Shown piece after piece: positions 9,077 through 18,319 of a DNA stretch of 64,000 nt (position 1 is its first letter; each line of letters opens with the position of its first letter). This DNA comes from Denitrovibrio sp. (GTDB taxonomy: Bacteria; Chrysiogenota; Deferribacteres; Deferribacterales; Geovibrionaceae), in assembly GCA_002869185.1 (NCBI GenBank), contig PKTN01000001.1, positions 744,001 through 808,000 on the forward strand, read 5' to 3'. The notes beneath the pieces are model-generated. The model worked only from the letters and a program-made list of their open reading frames with translations. It made no database searches and was not told the DNA's origin. The position numbers and the translations under genes are program-made.

Positions 9077-9798
9077 ATGGATACTAATATTAACATACAA
9101 TCAAGTAAATTTAAAAAACGAGTTTCCAAACTCTTAAGTATTATGCATGATAAAAATGTTATAATTCATCTAAATATGGGTTTATTAAAAAGATATTTTT
9201 TAATTACACAAAGCTATGATTTACTAATGGAAAATTCTGGTAATAATCCTTCACTAAGCATTAAAAAATCTGAAGAGCTGACAATTCATATTAATAGCTT
9301 TTATATAAACTTAAGAGGCGGACTAGACAACTCAGCATTTGCATTAAATCATTACTTCAAACTTAATATGTATCAAAATATAATTGATTTATTTGGAAAA
9401 GATTTCAAAAAAACAATTATTAATCACATTAACTCTTATAAAGATATAATTGATGATTATAATGATTGGCATACTGATTTAAAACAATTCAGGGACACTG
9501 CTGCTCACAGGCTACCTCTATATATACCAAGAAGCATAATAACAAGTGATGCTCAAGAAAGAGACTTCAATGAACTAGAAAGTCAAAGACAAGCATTTAT
9601 TAAACATGAACAATATACAGAATCACTCGCTTGTAGTGAAAACAGCAACAGCTATTAGAGTTCGAACCATATGCAATATTAAGTGGAAATGCAAAATTTC
9701 ATATTCCTTCTACTATTGAAAAAGACTTAAACATGTTCTTATCTTTAACTATAAGATTACTAGACGAAATAATTAAACATACAAATCTACAAGCCTAA
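9077..9798 (+). pseudogene. Frameshifted gene of unknown function with an Rx4H (HEPN-like) motif
   Basis: The first frame gives 193 residues and stops at 9656-9658. A second frame, one base back, continues coding-like sequence as KQQQLLEFEPYAILSGNAKF through FLSLTIRLLDEIIKHTNL to a TAA at 9796-9798. The change of frame must lie between the TGA at 9637-9639 in the second frame and the TAG at 9656, most simply as the loss of one A in the run at 9639-9642. Restored, the protein would be about 240 residues. FRDTAAHRLPLYIP (about 136-149) has R-x4-H spacing as in HEPN ribonucleases, but the family is not recognised. No slippery heptamer for programmed frameshifting is seen. It may be a decayed gene or a base-call error. 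Confidence 0.6.
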
Positions 9799-9974
9799 TA
9801 TGATGTACAGCTATAGTAAGTAAAACTTTTAATTTAATTATTTTCACCATCACATCTCTAGCACTTGAAAAAATAACGATTTGGTGCTATTAAATCCGTT
9901 CTAGTTATTATGCGCTATAGGTGCGTTCAAAATTAGAGAATACTTAAATAGTGTCGTTTTTCAGGAGTTTTTAA

Positions 9975-12770
9975 ATGGATTATAAAGATACGCTAAATCT
10001 ACCTCAGACTGCATTCCCTATGAAAGCCAGTCTATCTGTCAAAGAACCAGAAAGGATAAAGAAATGGGAGGAAGAAAAAGTCTATGAAAAGATGATCGCT
10101 GCCCGTGATAAGAACAACCCTTATATCCTCCATGATGGTCCTCCATATGCCAACGGTGAAATCCACATCGGGCACGCAATGAACAAAACTCTGAAAGACA
10201 TTATTATTAAAATTAAAGCCTTACAAGGCTACCATACTCCATACATCCCAGGGTGGGACTGCCACGGTCTCCCTATTGAGCTACAAGTTGATAAGAAACT
10301 CGGCAAGAAGAAGCACGACATGTCAAAGTCTGACATCAGAAAAGAGTGCAGAAAGCACGCTGATAAATTTATCGACGCTCAGAGACAAGGCTTCATCCGC
10401 CTCGGTGGTTTTGGTGACTGGTATAACCCATACATTACTATGGATTACAATTATGAAGCTAAAACACTCGAAGAGCTTTATCGCTTCTTCGATAACGGTG
10501 GCGTATATAAAGGACTGAAACCTGTCTACTGGTGTACAAGCTGTACTACAGCTCTCGCTGAGGCAGAGGTAGAGTATGACAACCATACATCTACGTCAGT
10601 CTTCGTTAAGTTCCCTATGAAAGACGAGTTCAAAGCGAAATTCGATCTAGCTGAGTCTGACAAGGTATCCGCTGTCATCTGGACAACAACACCTTGGACA
10701 CTCCCTGCGAACCTCAGCATCGCTGCTAACCGTGAGCTTGAGTACTCAATAATAAAAGTAACAGACACATGTAACAAAAACCTTGAAAAAGGCGAATATA
10801 TAATACTAGCGACTGAGCTTGTGGATAAGATGAAAGAAGAATTTCATATCCATGAATCTGAATCTGTAAAGGTTTTCAGAGGGACAGAGCTTGAAAGGGT
10901 CGAGTTTAAGCACGCATTTTACGATCGAGTTTCACTCGGTATCCTCGGTGACCACGTTACTCTCGAAGCTGGTACAGGTCTCGTACACACAGCTCCTGGT
11001 CATGGTCAAGAAGATTACCAAGTCGGACTTGAATATGGTCTTGAGGTTTATAACCCAGTCGACGACAGAGGTTGCTACAGACCTAACGTTGAGCTTTTCG
11101 CTGGAGAACACATCAAAAAAGCTGGACCAAAAATCGTAGAGATGATGGACGAACAAGGTAGCCTACTTTCACATGGCGATCTTGAGCATTCATATCCACA
11201 CTGCTGGAGATGTAAAAGCCCAGTCATCTTCCGTGCTACACCTCAGTGGTTCATCAGCATGGAGACAAATAACCTTCGTAAAAAAGCTCTCGAAGAGATT
11301 AAAAAAGTGAACTGGACTCCGTCATGGGGCGAGAACAGAATCACAGCTATGATAGAAAACAGACCAGACTGGTGTATCTCGCGTCAACGTACGTGGGGCG
11401 TACCTATCGCAGTCTTCCTCTGTGAAGACTGTGGCGAGGTCAAAACAAATAAAGAGATTCAGGAAAAAGTGCTCGAATCCTTCCGTGAGGATGGTGCTGA
11501 TGCATGGTTCGACAGACCAAATGAAGCTTTCCTACCTGAAGGTACAAAGTGCGAATGTGGCGGAACACGTTTCTCAAAAGAGACAGACATCCTTGATGTT
11601 TGGTTCGATTCAGGTACATCACATGCGGCAGTCCTCGAAGAGCGTGAAGAGCTCTCTTGGCCAGCTAATATGTATCTCGAAGGTTCTGACCAGCACAGAG
11701 GTTGGTTCCACTCATCACTACTCGAGTGTGTTGGCTCACGTGGCGTAGCTCCATACAAAGAAGTTCTCACACACGGTTTCGCTATGGACGGAAAAGGACG
11801 CAAGATGTCCAAATCTCTAGGTAACACTGTAGATCCGAAAGAAATAATTAATAAATTTGGTGCTGAAATCCTTCGTCTTTGGGTATCAGCAGAAGACTAT
11901 GCAGAGGACGTGCGTATCTCACAAGATATTATTCAACGTCTCACAGAATCTTATCGTAAGATAAGAAATACAGCCAGATACCTACTCGGTAATATAAGTG
12001 ATTTCAATCCAGACACTGACAGCGTAGCTTTCGAAGATATGCTCGACCTTGACAGATATGCACTTATGAGATGGCAGCAAGTTAAAGAAAAGATATACGG
12101 AGCTTATAACACTTACCAGTTCCATACTTTTTACCATACATTCCTTAACTTCAACATTGGTGATCTTTCATCATTCTATCTTGATATTTTGAAAGACAGA
12201 CTTTACGCATACAAGCCAAATTCAAGGGAGAGACGCTCAGCACAAACCGTCCTCTTCACTCTCGTTCGCGAGATGAGTGTTCTTATGGCTCCTGTCCTCT
12301 CTTTCACTGCTGATGAGATATACGAATACCTTCCAGCATACGAAGATAAAGGGGATAACGTCTTCATGGAAAACTTCGCGGAAGTGATCAAATATGACGA
12401 CGAAGCAAACTATAATAAATGGCTGAAAATTCTCGAAGTGAGAAAAGAGGCTACAAAAGCTCTCGAAATTGCTAGAGCTGAAAAGACTATCGGTCACCCT
12501 CTGGACGCTGACATAATACTCGGTCTAGATGCTGAAACTGCTAAATACCTCGTTTCTGACGAAGGTATAGAACGTATCTTTATCGTTTCTGAAGTTAAGA
12601 TAGTTAGCCTTGATGAGCTTTCTGACTGCCATATCTCAGAAGACGGCAATATCAAAGTGAAGGTTACGCCATCAACCAACGAGAAATGCGTTAGATGTTG
12701 GACAAAATCTGCAACAGTTGGTAACACAACAGAAGAGATTTGTGACAGATGTGCCGAGGCTGTTAGCTAA
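9975..12770 (+). CDS. ileS: Isoleucyl-tRNA synthetase
   Basis: A 931-residue class I synthetase. HIGH is at residues 64-67 (EIHIGHAMNKTLKD), the editing-domain motif is WTTTPWTLPANLS, and KMSKS is at 610-614 (GRKMSKSLGN). The C-terminal zinc finger CVRCW ... CDRC closes the protein. Length and domain order match bacterial-type IleS. An AGGAG sits eight bases upstream of the ATG. No T-box structure is visible in the 176-bp leader. The final stop shares a base with the lspA start (TAATG), giving a coupled ileS-lspA pair, a very common order. Confidence 0.98.
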   Translation: MDYKDTLNLPQTAFPMKASLSVKEPERIKKWEEEKVYEKMIAARDKNNPYILHDGPPYANGEIHIGHAMNKTLKDIIIKIKALQGYHTPYIPGWDCHGLPIELQVDKKLGKKKHDMSKSDIRKECRKHADKFIDAQRQGFIRLGGFGDWYNPYITMDYNYEAKTLEELYRFFDNGGVYKGLKPVYWCTSCTTALAEAEVEYDNHTSTSVFVKFPMKDEFKAKFDLAESDKVSAVIWTTTPWTLPANLSIAANRELEYSIIKVTDTCNKNLEKGEYIILATELVDKMKEEFHIHESESVKVFRGTELERVEFKHAFYDRVSLGILGDHVTLEAGTGLVHTAPGHGQEDYQVGLEYGLEVYNPVDDRGCYRPNVELFAGEHIKKAGPKIVEMMDEQGSLLSHGDLEHSYPHCWRCKSPVIFRATPQWFISMETNNLRKKALEEIKKVNWTPSWGENRITAMIENRPDWCISRQRTWGVPIAVFLCEDCGEVKTNKEIQEKVLESFREDGADAWFDRPNEAFLPEGTKCECGGTRFSKETDILDVWFDSGTSHAAVLEEREELSWPANMYLEGSDQHRGWFHSSLLECVGSRGVAPYKEVLTHGFAMDGKGRKMSKSLGNTVDPKEIINKFGAEILRLWVSAEDYAEDVRISQDIIQRLTESYRKIRNTARYLLGNISDFNPDTDSVAFEDMLDLDRYALMRWQQVKEKIYGAYNTYQFHTFYHTFLNFNIGDLSSFYLDILKDRLYAYKPNSRERRSAQTVLFTLVREMSVLMAPVLSFTADEIYEYLPAYEDKGDNVFMENFAEVIKYDDEANYNKWLKILEVRKEATKALEIARAEKTIGHPLDADIILGLDAETAKYLVSDEGIERIFIVSEVKIVSLDELSDCHISEDGNIKVKVTPSTNEKCVRCWTKSATVGNTTEEICDRCAEAVS

Positions 12771-13243
12771 TGAAGAAAATCTTACTTATAGCTGCTGCTC
12801 TTATAATCGCTATTGACCAGTGGACAAAGATATACATCAAAAGTAACTTTGAGATGTATGAAATGCGCCCAGTCATTGACGGTTTCTTTAGCATAACCTA
12901 CATACTCAATCCAGGTGCAGCATTTGGTATGCTTGCAGAGTTAAACGAGTCATACAGACAGCTATTCTTCGTTATCATCACTGCTGTTGCGATACTTGCG
13001 GTGATATACCTTATGATAAAAGAGCAAGACATGAAGATGCGTCTTGTCTCATACACCCTCATACTCTCTGGTGCTATAGGCAACTTTATAGACAGAGTCT
13101 ATATGGGCAAAGTTGTGGATTTTCTCCACTTCTATTACCAACAATACCAGTGGCCTGCATTCAACGTCGCGGATATGTCTATATCTGTCGGAATCTCGCT
13201 ACTGTTTTTAGATTATATTATATTAAAAAAGAGGAACGACTAA
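12770..13243 (+). CDS. lspA: Lipoprotein signal peptidase (signal peptidase II)
   Basis: A 157-residue inner-membrane aspartyl protease that removes signal peptides from prolipoproteins. Four membrane segments are visible. Conserved motifs are DQWTK (16-20), NPGAAFGML, GAIGNFIDR, then VVDFLHF with catalytic Asp117 and FNVADMSIS with catalytic Asp135. Both ends share one base with neighbours (ileS stop and purH start, each TAATG), so the three genes are almost certainly one transcript. Confidence 0.97.
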   Translation: MKKILLIAAALIIAIDQWTKIYIKSNFEMYEMRPVIDGFFSITYILNPGAAFGMLAELNESYRQLFFVIITAVAILAVIYLMIKEQDMKMRLVSYTLILSGAIGNFIDRVYMGKVVDFLHFYYQQYQWPAFNVADMSISVGISLLFLDYIILKKRND

Positions 13244-14787
13244 TGAAAATTATGCCAAAGGCTGCCTTGATCAGTGTTTCTGACAAGAACGGCATCGTCG
13301 AATTCGCAAAGGGTCTCAAAAAACACAACGTAAAGATCATCTCAACAGGTGGAACTGCAAAGCTTCTCGCTGAAAGTGGCGTAGAGATCATCGAAATCTC
13401 AGAGTTTACAGGTTTTCCTGAAATGCTCGACGGTAGAGTAAAAACTCTACACCCAAAAGTACATGGTGGTATCCTTAATGTTCGTGACAACGCAGCACAC
13501 CAAGCCACTATGAAAGAGCACGACCTCGAAGATATCGACATGGTAGTTGTAAACCTCTATCCATTCGAAGCTACTGTAGCTAAAGGTGCGGCTCACGAAG
13601 AAGTAGTTGAAAACATCGACATTGGCGGTCCTTCAATGATCCGTTCCGCAGCTAAAAACCATAAATTCGTATCTATCATCGTTGATAACAACGACTTCAA
13701 AAGAGTACTCGCTGAAATGGACAACGGTGGTACAGAGCTTGATACACGTATCGACCTCGCTAGAAAAGCATACTCACATACTGGTGTTTATGACTCTATC
13801 ATCGCAGGATACTTCAACCAGAAACTAGGCGTAAAATTCCCAGAAGAGATCGCTATCCCAGCTCGTAAGAAACAACCTATGAGATACGGTGAAAACCCTC
13901 ATCAGGATTCAGCTTTCTACGTTCAGCCACTTGTTAAAGAGGCTTCTGTTTCTACTGGAAACCAGCTTCAGGGTAAAGAGCTCTCATTCAATAACATAGT
14001 AGACATTCACGCTACGCTCGAGCTTATCAAAGAGTTCAAGCAACCTGCAGTAGCTATCATAAAACACACTAACCCATGTGGTTGTGCAATCGGCGACACT
14101 ATCGCAGAAGCATACGACAAGGCACTCGCTTGTGACCCTGTATCTGCTTTCGGTGGTATAGTTGGTGTTAACCGCCCAGTAGACAAAGAATTCGCTGAAA
14201 AGCTTAAAGACATCTTCCTTGAAGTTGTACTTGCTCCTTCTTTCACTGATGAAGCGAAAGAATTCTTCTCTGCTAAAAAGAACCTTCGCCTTATCGAACT
14301 TGGCGACATAACAGGCGGACGTGACAACGAGCTTGATATTAAAAACGTAACTGGCGGTATCCTCCTTCAGGATAGAGACCTCCATGAGATCGAAGATATC
14401 AAAGCACTCCCTGTCTCAACAGACAGAAAGCCTACAGAATCAGAATACAAAGCTATGGACTTCGCTTGGGTAGTAGCTAAGCATGTTAAGTCTAACGCAA
14501 TAGTATATACTACTGAAGATAGGACAATCGGTGTTGGAGCTGGTCAGATGAGCCGTGTTGACTCATCAAAGATCGCAGCTAGCAAAGCTAACGCAGACCT
14601 CAAAGGGACTGTAATGGCTTCCGATGCATTCTTCCCATTCAGAGATAGTATCGACGAAGCCGCAGAACGTGGCATCACTGCTATCATATCACCGGGGGGA
14701 TCTATCAGAGATGAGGAAGTTATTGCCGCTGCAAACGAGCATGGCATTACTATGGTCTTCACTGGCGTGCGTCACTTCAAACATTAG
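13243..14787 (+). CDS. purH: Bifunctional AICAR formyltransferase / IMP cyclohydrolase
   Basis: A 514-residue enzyme for the last two steps of IMP synthesis. The N-terminal cyclohydrolase domain (about 1-200) starts KAALISVSDKNGIVEFAKGL and has ISTGGTAKLL and DGRVKTLHPKVHGGIL. The C-terminal transformylase has RYGENPHQDSAFY, IIKHTNPCGCAIG, SAFGGIVGVNRP, and VGAGQMSRVDS near the end, finishing GVRHFKH. The chosen ATG at 13243 overlaps the lspA stop; the frame extends a further 31 codons inside lspA but that part does not match the family. The length is normal. Confidence 0.97.
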   Translation: MKIMPKAALISVSDKNGIVEFAKGLKKHNVKIISTGGTAKLLAESGVEIIEISEFTGFPEMLDGRVKTLHPKVHGGILNVRDNAAHQATMKEHDLEDIDMVVVNLYPFEATVAKGAAHEEVVENIDIGGPSMIRSAAKNHKFVSIIVDNNDFKRVLAEMDNGGTELDTRIDLARKAYSHTGVYDSIIAGYFNQKLGVKFPEEIAIPARKKQPMRYGENPHQDSAFYVQPLVKEASVSTGNQLQGKELSFNNIVDIHATLELIKEFKQPAVAIIKHTNPCGCAIGDTIAEAYDKALACDPVSAFGGIVGVNRPVDKEFAEKLKDIFLEVVLAPSFTDEAKEFFSAKKNLRLIELGDITGGRDNELDIKNVTGGILLQDRDLHEIEDIKALPVSTDRKPTESEYKAMDFAWVVAKHVKSNAIVYTTEDRTIGVGAGQMSRVDSSKIAASKANADLKGTVMASDAFFPFRDSIDEAAERGITAIISPGGSIRDEEVIAAANEHGITMVFTGVRHFKH

Positions 14788-14807
14788 AACTAGCGTTCGG
14801 CTTTAGT

Positions 14808-14843
14808 TACGCCATCAGTGAGGAACTCTCACTTCAAGGCGTA
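14808..14843 (+). other. Two-tier stem-loop between purH and purD
   Basis: TACGCC (14808-14813) pairs with GGCGTA (14838-14843). Inside it AGTGAG (14817-14822) pairs with CTCACT (14828-14833) around a five-base loop. There is no U-run, so it is not a standard terminator. It may be an mRNA processing or stability element, or an attenuator, separating purH from purD in an otherwise gapless array. No known purine riboswitch consensus is seen. Confidence 0.35.
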
Positions 14844-14883
14844 CAATTTGTGCTTAATTAATAATCCTATTGGAGGATATTAA

Positions 14884-16167
14884 ATGAAGATATTAGTTGT
14901 TGGTGGAGGCGGAAGAGAACACGCCCTCTGCTGGAAGATCGCACAGTCACCACTTGTAGCAAAGATTTACGCTGCACCTGGAAATGGCGGTACTGACTTA
15001 GAAGATAAAACTGTCAACGTAGACATTAGTGCTACAGACATAGATAAGCTTTTAGCTTTTGCAAAAACCGAGAAGATCGACCTAACTGTTGTAGGTCCTG
15101 AAGACCCTTTATCAATGGGTATCGTTGATGCATTTGAAGCTGAAGGTTTAAAGGCTTTTGGTCCTAATGGTGACGCAGCACAGCTCGAAGCTAGTAAAGC
15201 TTTTGCAAAAGAGATCATGATATCGGCTGGAATCCCAACTGCGGCTTATGGTGAATTCACTGAACTTGCACCTGCAAAGGCTTATGTAATGAAGCAGGGA
15301 GCACCGATCGTTGTTAAGGCTGACGGACTCGCCGCTGGCAAGGGTGTAACTGTTGCCAAAACTGTAGATGAAGCTATGAGCGCACTTGACGAAATATTCC
15401 TAGACAATGCTTTTGGTGAAGCTGGAAGTAAAGTCGTTATCGAAGAATTCCTCGACGGTGAAGAGGCATCATACCTCGCATTTACTGACGGAGTGACTGT
15501 TCTACCGATGGTTTCATCACAAGATCACAAACCAGCATATAACAATGATGAAGGTCCTAACACTGGTGGAATGGGCGCTTATTCCCCTGCCCCAGTCGTC
15601 ACTGATGAGCTTTTTCAATATGCTACTGAAAAGATCGCCTACCCACTCATTCAAACAATGGCTGCGCAAGGAATTACTTTCAAAGGTATAATATACGCAG
15701 GACTTATGGTTACCAAGAATGGAACTAAAGTGCTTGAGTTCAACGCTCGCTTCGGAGACCCTGAAACTCAGCCTGTTCTTTCAAGACTTAAGTCTGACAT
15801 AGTCCCTGTATTCCTCGCTTGCACAGACCAAACTCTCGACAAGGTAGAGATAGAATGGGATGAAAACCCAACAGTATGCGTTGTTATGGCTTCTGGTGGC
15901 TACCCTAAATCATACGAAAAAGGATACGCTATCGAAGGTATCGCAGAAGCAGATAAACTCGAAGGAGTCAAAGTCTTCCACGCTGGAACTGCAACTGTAG
16001 ACGGCAAAACAGTAAATACTGGCGGCCGTGTCCTAGGCGTTACTGCATGCGGCGAAGGGCTCGAAGAGACTATTAAGCTTGCCTACGAAGCAGTAGAGAA
16101 GATTAGCTGGAAGGATTTACACTTCCGTACAGATATCGGTGCGAAGGCACTTAAGAGGTTATCATAA
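14884..16167 (+). CDS. purD: Phosphoribosylamine--glycine ligase (GAR synthetase)
   Basis: A 427-residue ATP-grasp enzyme that makes glycinamide ribonucleotide. The N-terminal VVGGGGREHALCWKIAQS is diagnostic, followed by VVGPEDPLSMGIVD, VKADGLAAGKGVTVA, DHKPAYNNDEGPNTGGMGAYSP and EFNARFGDPETQP. Length is typical. A strong TGGAGG precedes the ATG by six bases. The stop overlaps the purE start by one base (TAATG). Confidence 0.98.
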   Translation: MKILVVGGGGREHALCWKIAQSPLVAKIYAAPGNGGTDLEDKTVNVDISATDIDKLLAFAKTEKIDLTVVGPEDPLSMGIVDAFEAEGLKAFGPNGDAAQLEASKAFAKEIMISAGIPTAAYGEFTELAPAKAYVMKQGAPIVVKADGLAAGKGVTVAKTVDEAMSALDEIFLDNAFGEAGSKVVIEEFLDGEEASYLAFTDGVTVLPMVSSQDHKPAYNNDEGPNTGGMGAYSPAPVVTDELFQYATEKIAYPLIQTMAAQGITFKGIIYAGLMVTKNGTKVLEFNARFGDPETQPVLSRLKSDIVPVFLACTDQTLDKVEIEWDENPTVCVVMASGGYPKSYEKGYAIEGIAEADKLEGVKVFHAGTATVDGKTVNTGGRVLGVTACGEGLEETIKLAYEAVEKISWKDLHFRTDIGAKALKRLS

Positions 16168-16661
16168 TGAATAAAGTTGGAATAATAATGGGGAGCAAAT
16201 CTGACTTAGAGGTTGCTCAGGCTACTATAGATGTATTAAAAGAATTTGGCATAGAATACGAAGTTATCGTATCTAGTGCTCACAGAACACCTGAAAGGAC
16301 TAGCGAATGGTCTAGAACAGCACATGAACGTGGGCTTGTTGCTATCATCGCACTCGCAGGTGCCGCTGCTCACCTAGCTGGAGTTATCGCTAGTGAAACT
16401 AACGTTCCAGTTATCGCTGTGCCTATCGCGGCTACAAGCATGAACGGTATAGATGCTCTTTATGCTATGGTGCAAATGCCTGGTGGCATCCCTGTGGCTA
16501 CTATGGCTATTGGTAAAGCTGGTGCGAAAAACGCAGGTATTTTTGCTGCTCAGATCATCGGACGTAGCGACAAATCTATGTATGAAAAGCTTGGTGCTTA
16601 TCGTGTAGCTATGAAAGAAAAAGTTTATAAAGATAATGACGCTGTTCAGGACATGATCTAA
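16167..16661 (+). CDS. purE: N5-carboxyaminoimidazole ribonucleotide mutase (class I PurE)
   Basis: A 164-residue protein with IIMGSKSDLEVAQATIDVL (about 6-24), the catalytic SAHRTPER (about 42-49) and GAAAHLAGVIASETNVPVI. It converts N5-CAIR to CAIR in purine synthesis as an octamer. No purK lies next to it in this window, which class I enzymes usually need; purK may be elsewhere. It is coupled to purD at the start. The tsaC ATG follows the stop without a gap. Confidence 0.96.
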   Translation: MNKVGIIMGSKSDLEVAQATIDVLKEFGIEYEVIVSSAHRTPERTSEWSRTAHERGLVAIIALAGAAAHLAGVIASETNVPVIAVPIAATSMNGIDALYAMVQMPGGIPVATMAIGKAGAKNAGIFAAQIIGRSDKSMYEKLGAYRVAMKEKVYKDNDAVQDMI

Positions 16662-17267
16662 ATGCTCATAGCGAAAGCTAACATTGACAATTCAATCGAA
16701 ATATTCAGACGGGCTTCGCTTAAATCGGAGCCCGTTATTTTTTCAACAGACACCATATACGGCATAGGCGCTCCACTGTCTGATATGGCGGCTAACGAAA
16801 AGATATTCGAAATCAAAGGGCGAGACAAGTCGAAACCCTTCCCTGTCCTTATAGCCACATCTGAACAGCTCTCAGAGGTAGCTATCGTCGAAACTAAGAC
16901 TCAAAGACAGATAATAGACAAAGTTTGGCCCGGACCTGTGACACTCATCCTAAAAGTCAAAGAAGGCATTAACGACCTTTTCACTGTAAACGGTACTATC
17001 GCTGTGCGAATGCCAGAAAAAAAATGGCTAAGAGAACTTCTAAAACATACAGGAGCGATGAGTGCAACAAGTGCCAACCCAGCCGAAGTTGATTATGTGA
17101 ATGACGAACAACATATATGTAAGACATTCAATAATAGAGTAAAGTTTTTCTTATTTGACAACAATGTAGAAACACTTTCTTCATCAATCATCGACCTTTC
17201 AAATGATCAGCCAACCATAATAAGGGCTGGTGAGAACCTATCTATAATAAAAAAAATCATTTCTTAA
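16662..17267 (+). CDS. Threonylcarbamoyl-AMP synthase (Sua5/YrdC/YwlC family)
   Basis: A 201-residue protein with the family signature FSTDTIYGIGAPLSDMAANEKIFEIKGR, KPFPVLIATSEQL, VWPGPVTLILK, then AVRMPEKKWLRELLKHTG and MSATSANPAE. It makes threonylcarbamoyl-adenylate for the t6A37 tRNA modification. It is the last gene of the ileS-to-tsaC array and begins directly after the purE stop. It is the short, single-domain (TsaC-like) form with no Sua5 C-terminal domain. The C-terminal part SSSIIDLSNDQPTIIRAGE is also typical. Confidence 0.93.
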   Translation: MLIAKANIDNSIEIFRRASLKSEPVIFSTDTIYGIGAPLSDMAANEKIFEIKGRDKSKPFPVLIATSEQLSEVAIVETKTQRQIIDKVWPGPVTLILKVKEGINDLFTVNGTIAVRMPEKKWLRELLKHTGAMSATSANPAEVDYVNDEQHICKTFNNRVKFFLFDNNVETLSSSIIDLSNDQPTIIRAGENLSIIKKIIS

Positions 17268-17282
17268 GCCTGATATATACCA

Positions 17283-17311
17283 TTGACAGAGGCATATACT
17301 GGGTTTAAAAT
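17283..17311 (+). promoter_or_regulatory. Sigma-70-type promoter for the triheme cytochrome gene
   Basis: TTGACA (17283-17288) is a perfect -35 element. It is followed by a 17-bp spacer and TAAAAT (17306-17311, five of six -10 bases). The start codon lies about 30 bp beyond the -10, with a GAGGAG ribosome binding site. This gives the cytochrome its own transcription apart from the purine array. Confidence 0.7.
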
Positions 17312-17341
17312 CAGCCAAAACTAATAATGAGGAGTTTTACA

Positions 17342-17689
17342 ATGAAGAAAATATTAATCGCAATGCTCGTTGTTTTCGCTATCGCTCTTGTAGCATTTGC
17401 TGCTGACAAAGGTCCAGAGACGATAAACCTTGCAGACAAATGGGAAGTAAAAGCTAAGAAACATGCAGTTATTTTCCCTCACGCATTCCACCAAACAAAA
17501 AATGAGTGTACAGAGTGTCACGCTGCTGACGGTTCTCTTGTGAACATCGACGGTAAAGCAATCGCTCCTAAAGGCACACTTAAGCCTGGTAAAAAAGACA
17601 AAGTAGTCCACAATGAATTCTGCATCAAATGTCACAAAGCTAAAAAAGTTAAGAAAGGATCAAGCTGTAACACTTGCCATAAAAAGTAA
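17342..17689 (+). CDS. Periplasmic triheme c-type cytochrome (cytochrome c7/c3 family)
   Basis: A 115-residue protein with signal peptide MKKILIAMLVVFAIALVAFA, cut before ADKGP. Three CxxCH heme sites are seen at Cys56-His60 (CTECH), Cys94-His98 (CIKCH) and Cys109-His113 (CNTCH). His41, His47, His50 and His90 are candidates for distal ligands. Size and heme count match the small lysine-rich periplasmic electron carriers (PpcA-like c7) of metal- and sulfur-reducing bacteria, which shuttle electrons between inner-membrane dehydrogenases and terminal reductases. The ATG at 17342 was chosen for its signal peptide and ribosome binding site (GAGGAG). It has its own promoter and terminator. Confidence 0.92.
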   Translation: MKKILIAMLVVFAIALVAFAADKGPETINLADKWEVKAKKHAVIFPHAFHQTKNECTECHAADGSLVNIDGKAIAPKGTLKPGKKDKVVHNEFCIKCHKAKKVKKGSSCNTCHKK

Positions 17690-17712
17690 GTTTCAGTTAG
17701 TTTAAAATATTA

Positions 17713-17741
17713 AAGCCCACTCATTTGAGTGGGCTTTTTTT
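17713..17741 (+). terminator. Rho-independent terminator after the cytochrome gene
   Basis: AAGCCCACTCA and TGAGTGGGCTT form a perfect 11-bp stem around a short TT-centred loop, followed by a run of T bases ending near 17741. It lies 23 bp after the cytochrome stop. Confidence 0.93.
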
Positions 17742-17776
17742 ATATATATGGTAAATAGATAAATGTAATTTAGGTA

Positions 17777-18241
17777 TTATTTACTAGGCTTTTCAGGTTC
17801 GGGAGTTGGTTTTGATAATGGATTAGCTTTTGCGAGTCTATCCATTTGTCTTCTGTCTGAATCTGCTATGTCAATATACTCAATACCACAGCGGTTTTCA
17901 GAAGCCCAAATAACCTTAGCGATTATCGGCTTATTTATAAAACCATCATTTACGATACCGACCATAGCACAGTTTATGCACTCGACCTTTTTTAGATTAT
18001 TTTTTGAATTCAGCATAATAATCTTTCCAGCTAGCAGCCTATCTGGATGGCTGATACACATTCCACTGCCACTAACATTGTATGTTCTTGTAGAGAAGCA
18101 ATCTCCATATTTAAACACTTTTTGACCTGGCTTATAATTAATAAGAAGCGTCGCACAAAGCTTAACGCTCTGTTCTCCACGTGGGAACTTCCGCTTGATG
18201 TGAGTTTTAATTCCGGTTTTTTTTATGAGCTTCCTGAGCAT
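17777..18241 (-). CDS. PilZ-domain protein
   Basis: A 154-residue cytoplasmic protein. KRKFPRGEQSVKLCATLLINY, then NVSGSGMCISHPDRL, and CGIEYIDIADSDRRQM follow the PilZ pattern (an arginine-rich stretch, then D/N-x-S-x-x-G, then a G-[IV]-x-[FY] strand). The usual Asp of D-x-S-x-x-G is Asn here (NVSGSG), which may alter cyclic-di-GMP binding. With the HD-GYP and GGDEF proteins in the window it fits a cyclic-di-GMP network. It is a single gene, reading toward the cytochrome terminator. Confidence 0.75.
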   Translation of the reverse strand: MLRKLIKKTGIKTHIKRKFPRGEQSVKLCATLLINYKPGQKVFKYGDCFSTRTYNVSGSGMCISHPDRLLAGKIIMLNSKNNLKKVECINCAMVGIVNDGFINKPIIAKVIWASENRCGIEYIDIADSDRRQMDRLAKANPLSKPTPEPEKPSK

Positions 18242-18319
18242 TAATCACCCTATAAAAGTATTATTATTAATATTAAACTTACTCAAATATATGCTTTTTT
18301 GCAACTACAAATAATAATA

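Noticed and set aside
9655..9672. GAGTTCGAACC-like sequence as a tRNA T-arm
   Set aside because: No cloverleaf can be drawn around it, and it lies in the second frame of the frameshifted gene.
13150..13242. Longer N-terminus for PurH
   Set aside because: The extra 31 codons lie inside lspA and do not match the PurH start; the ATG at 13243 overlaps the lspA stop as neighbouring genes do.
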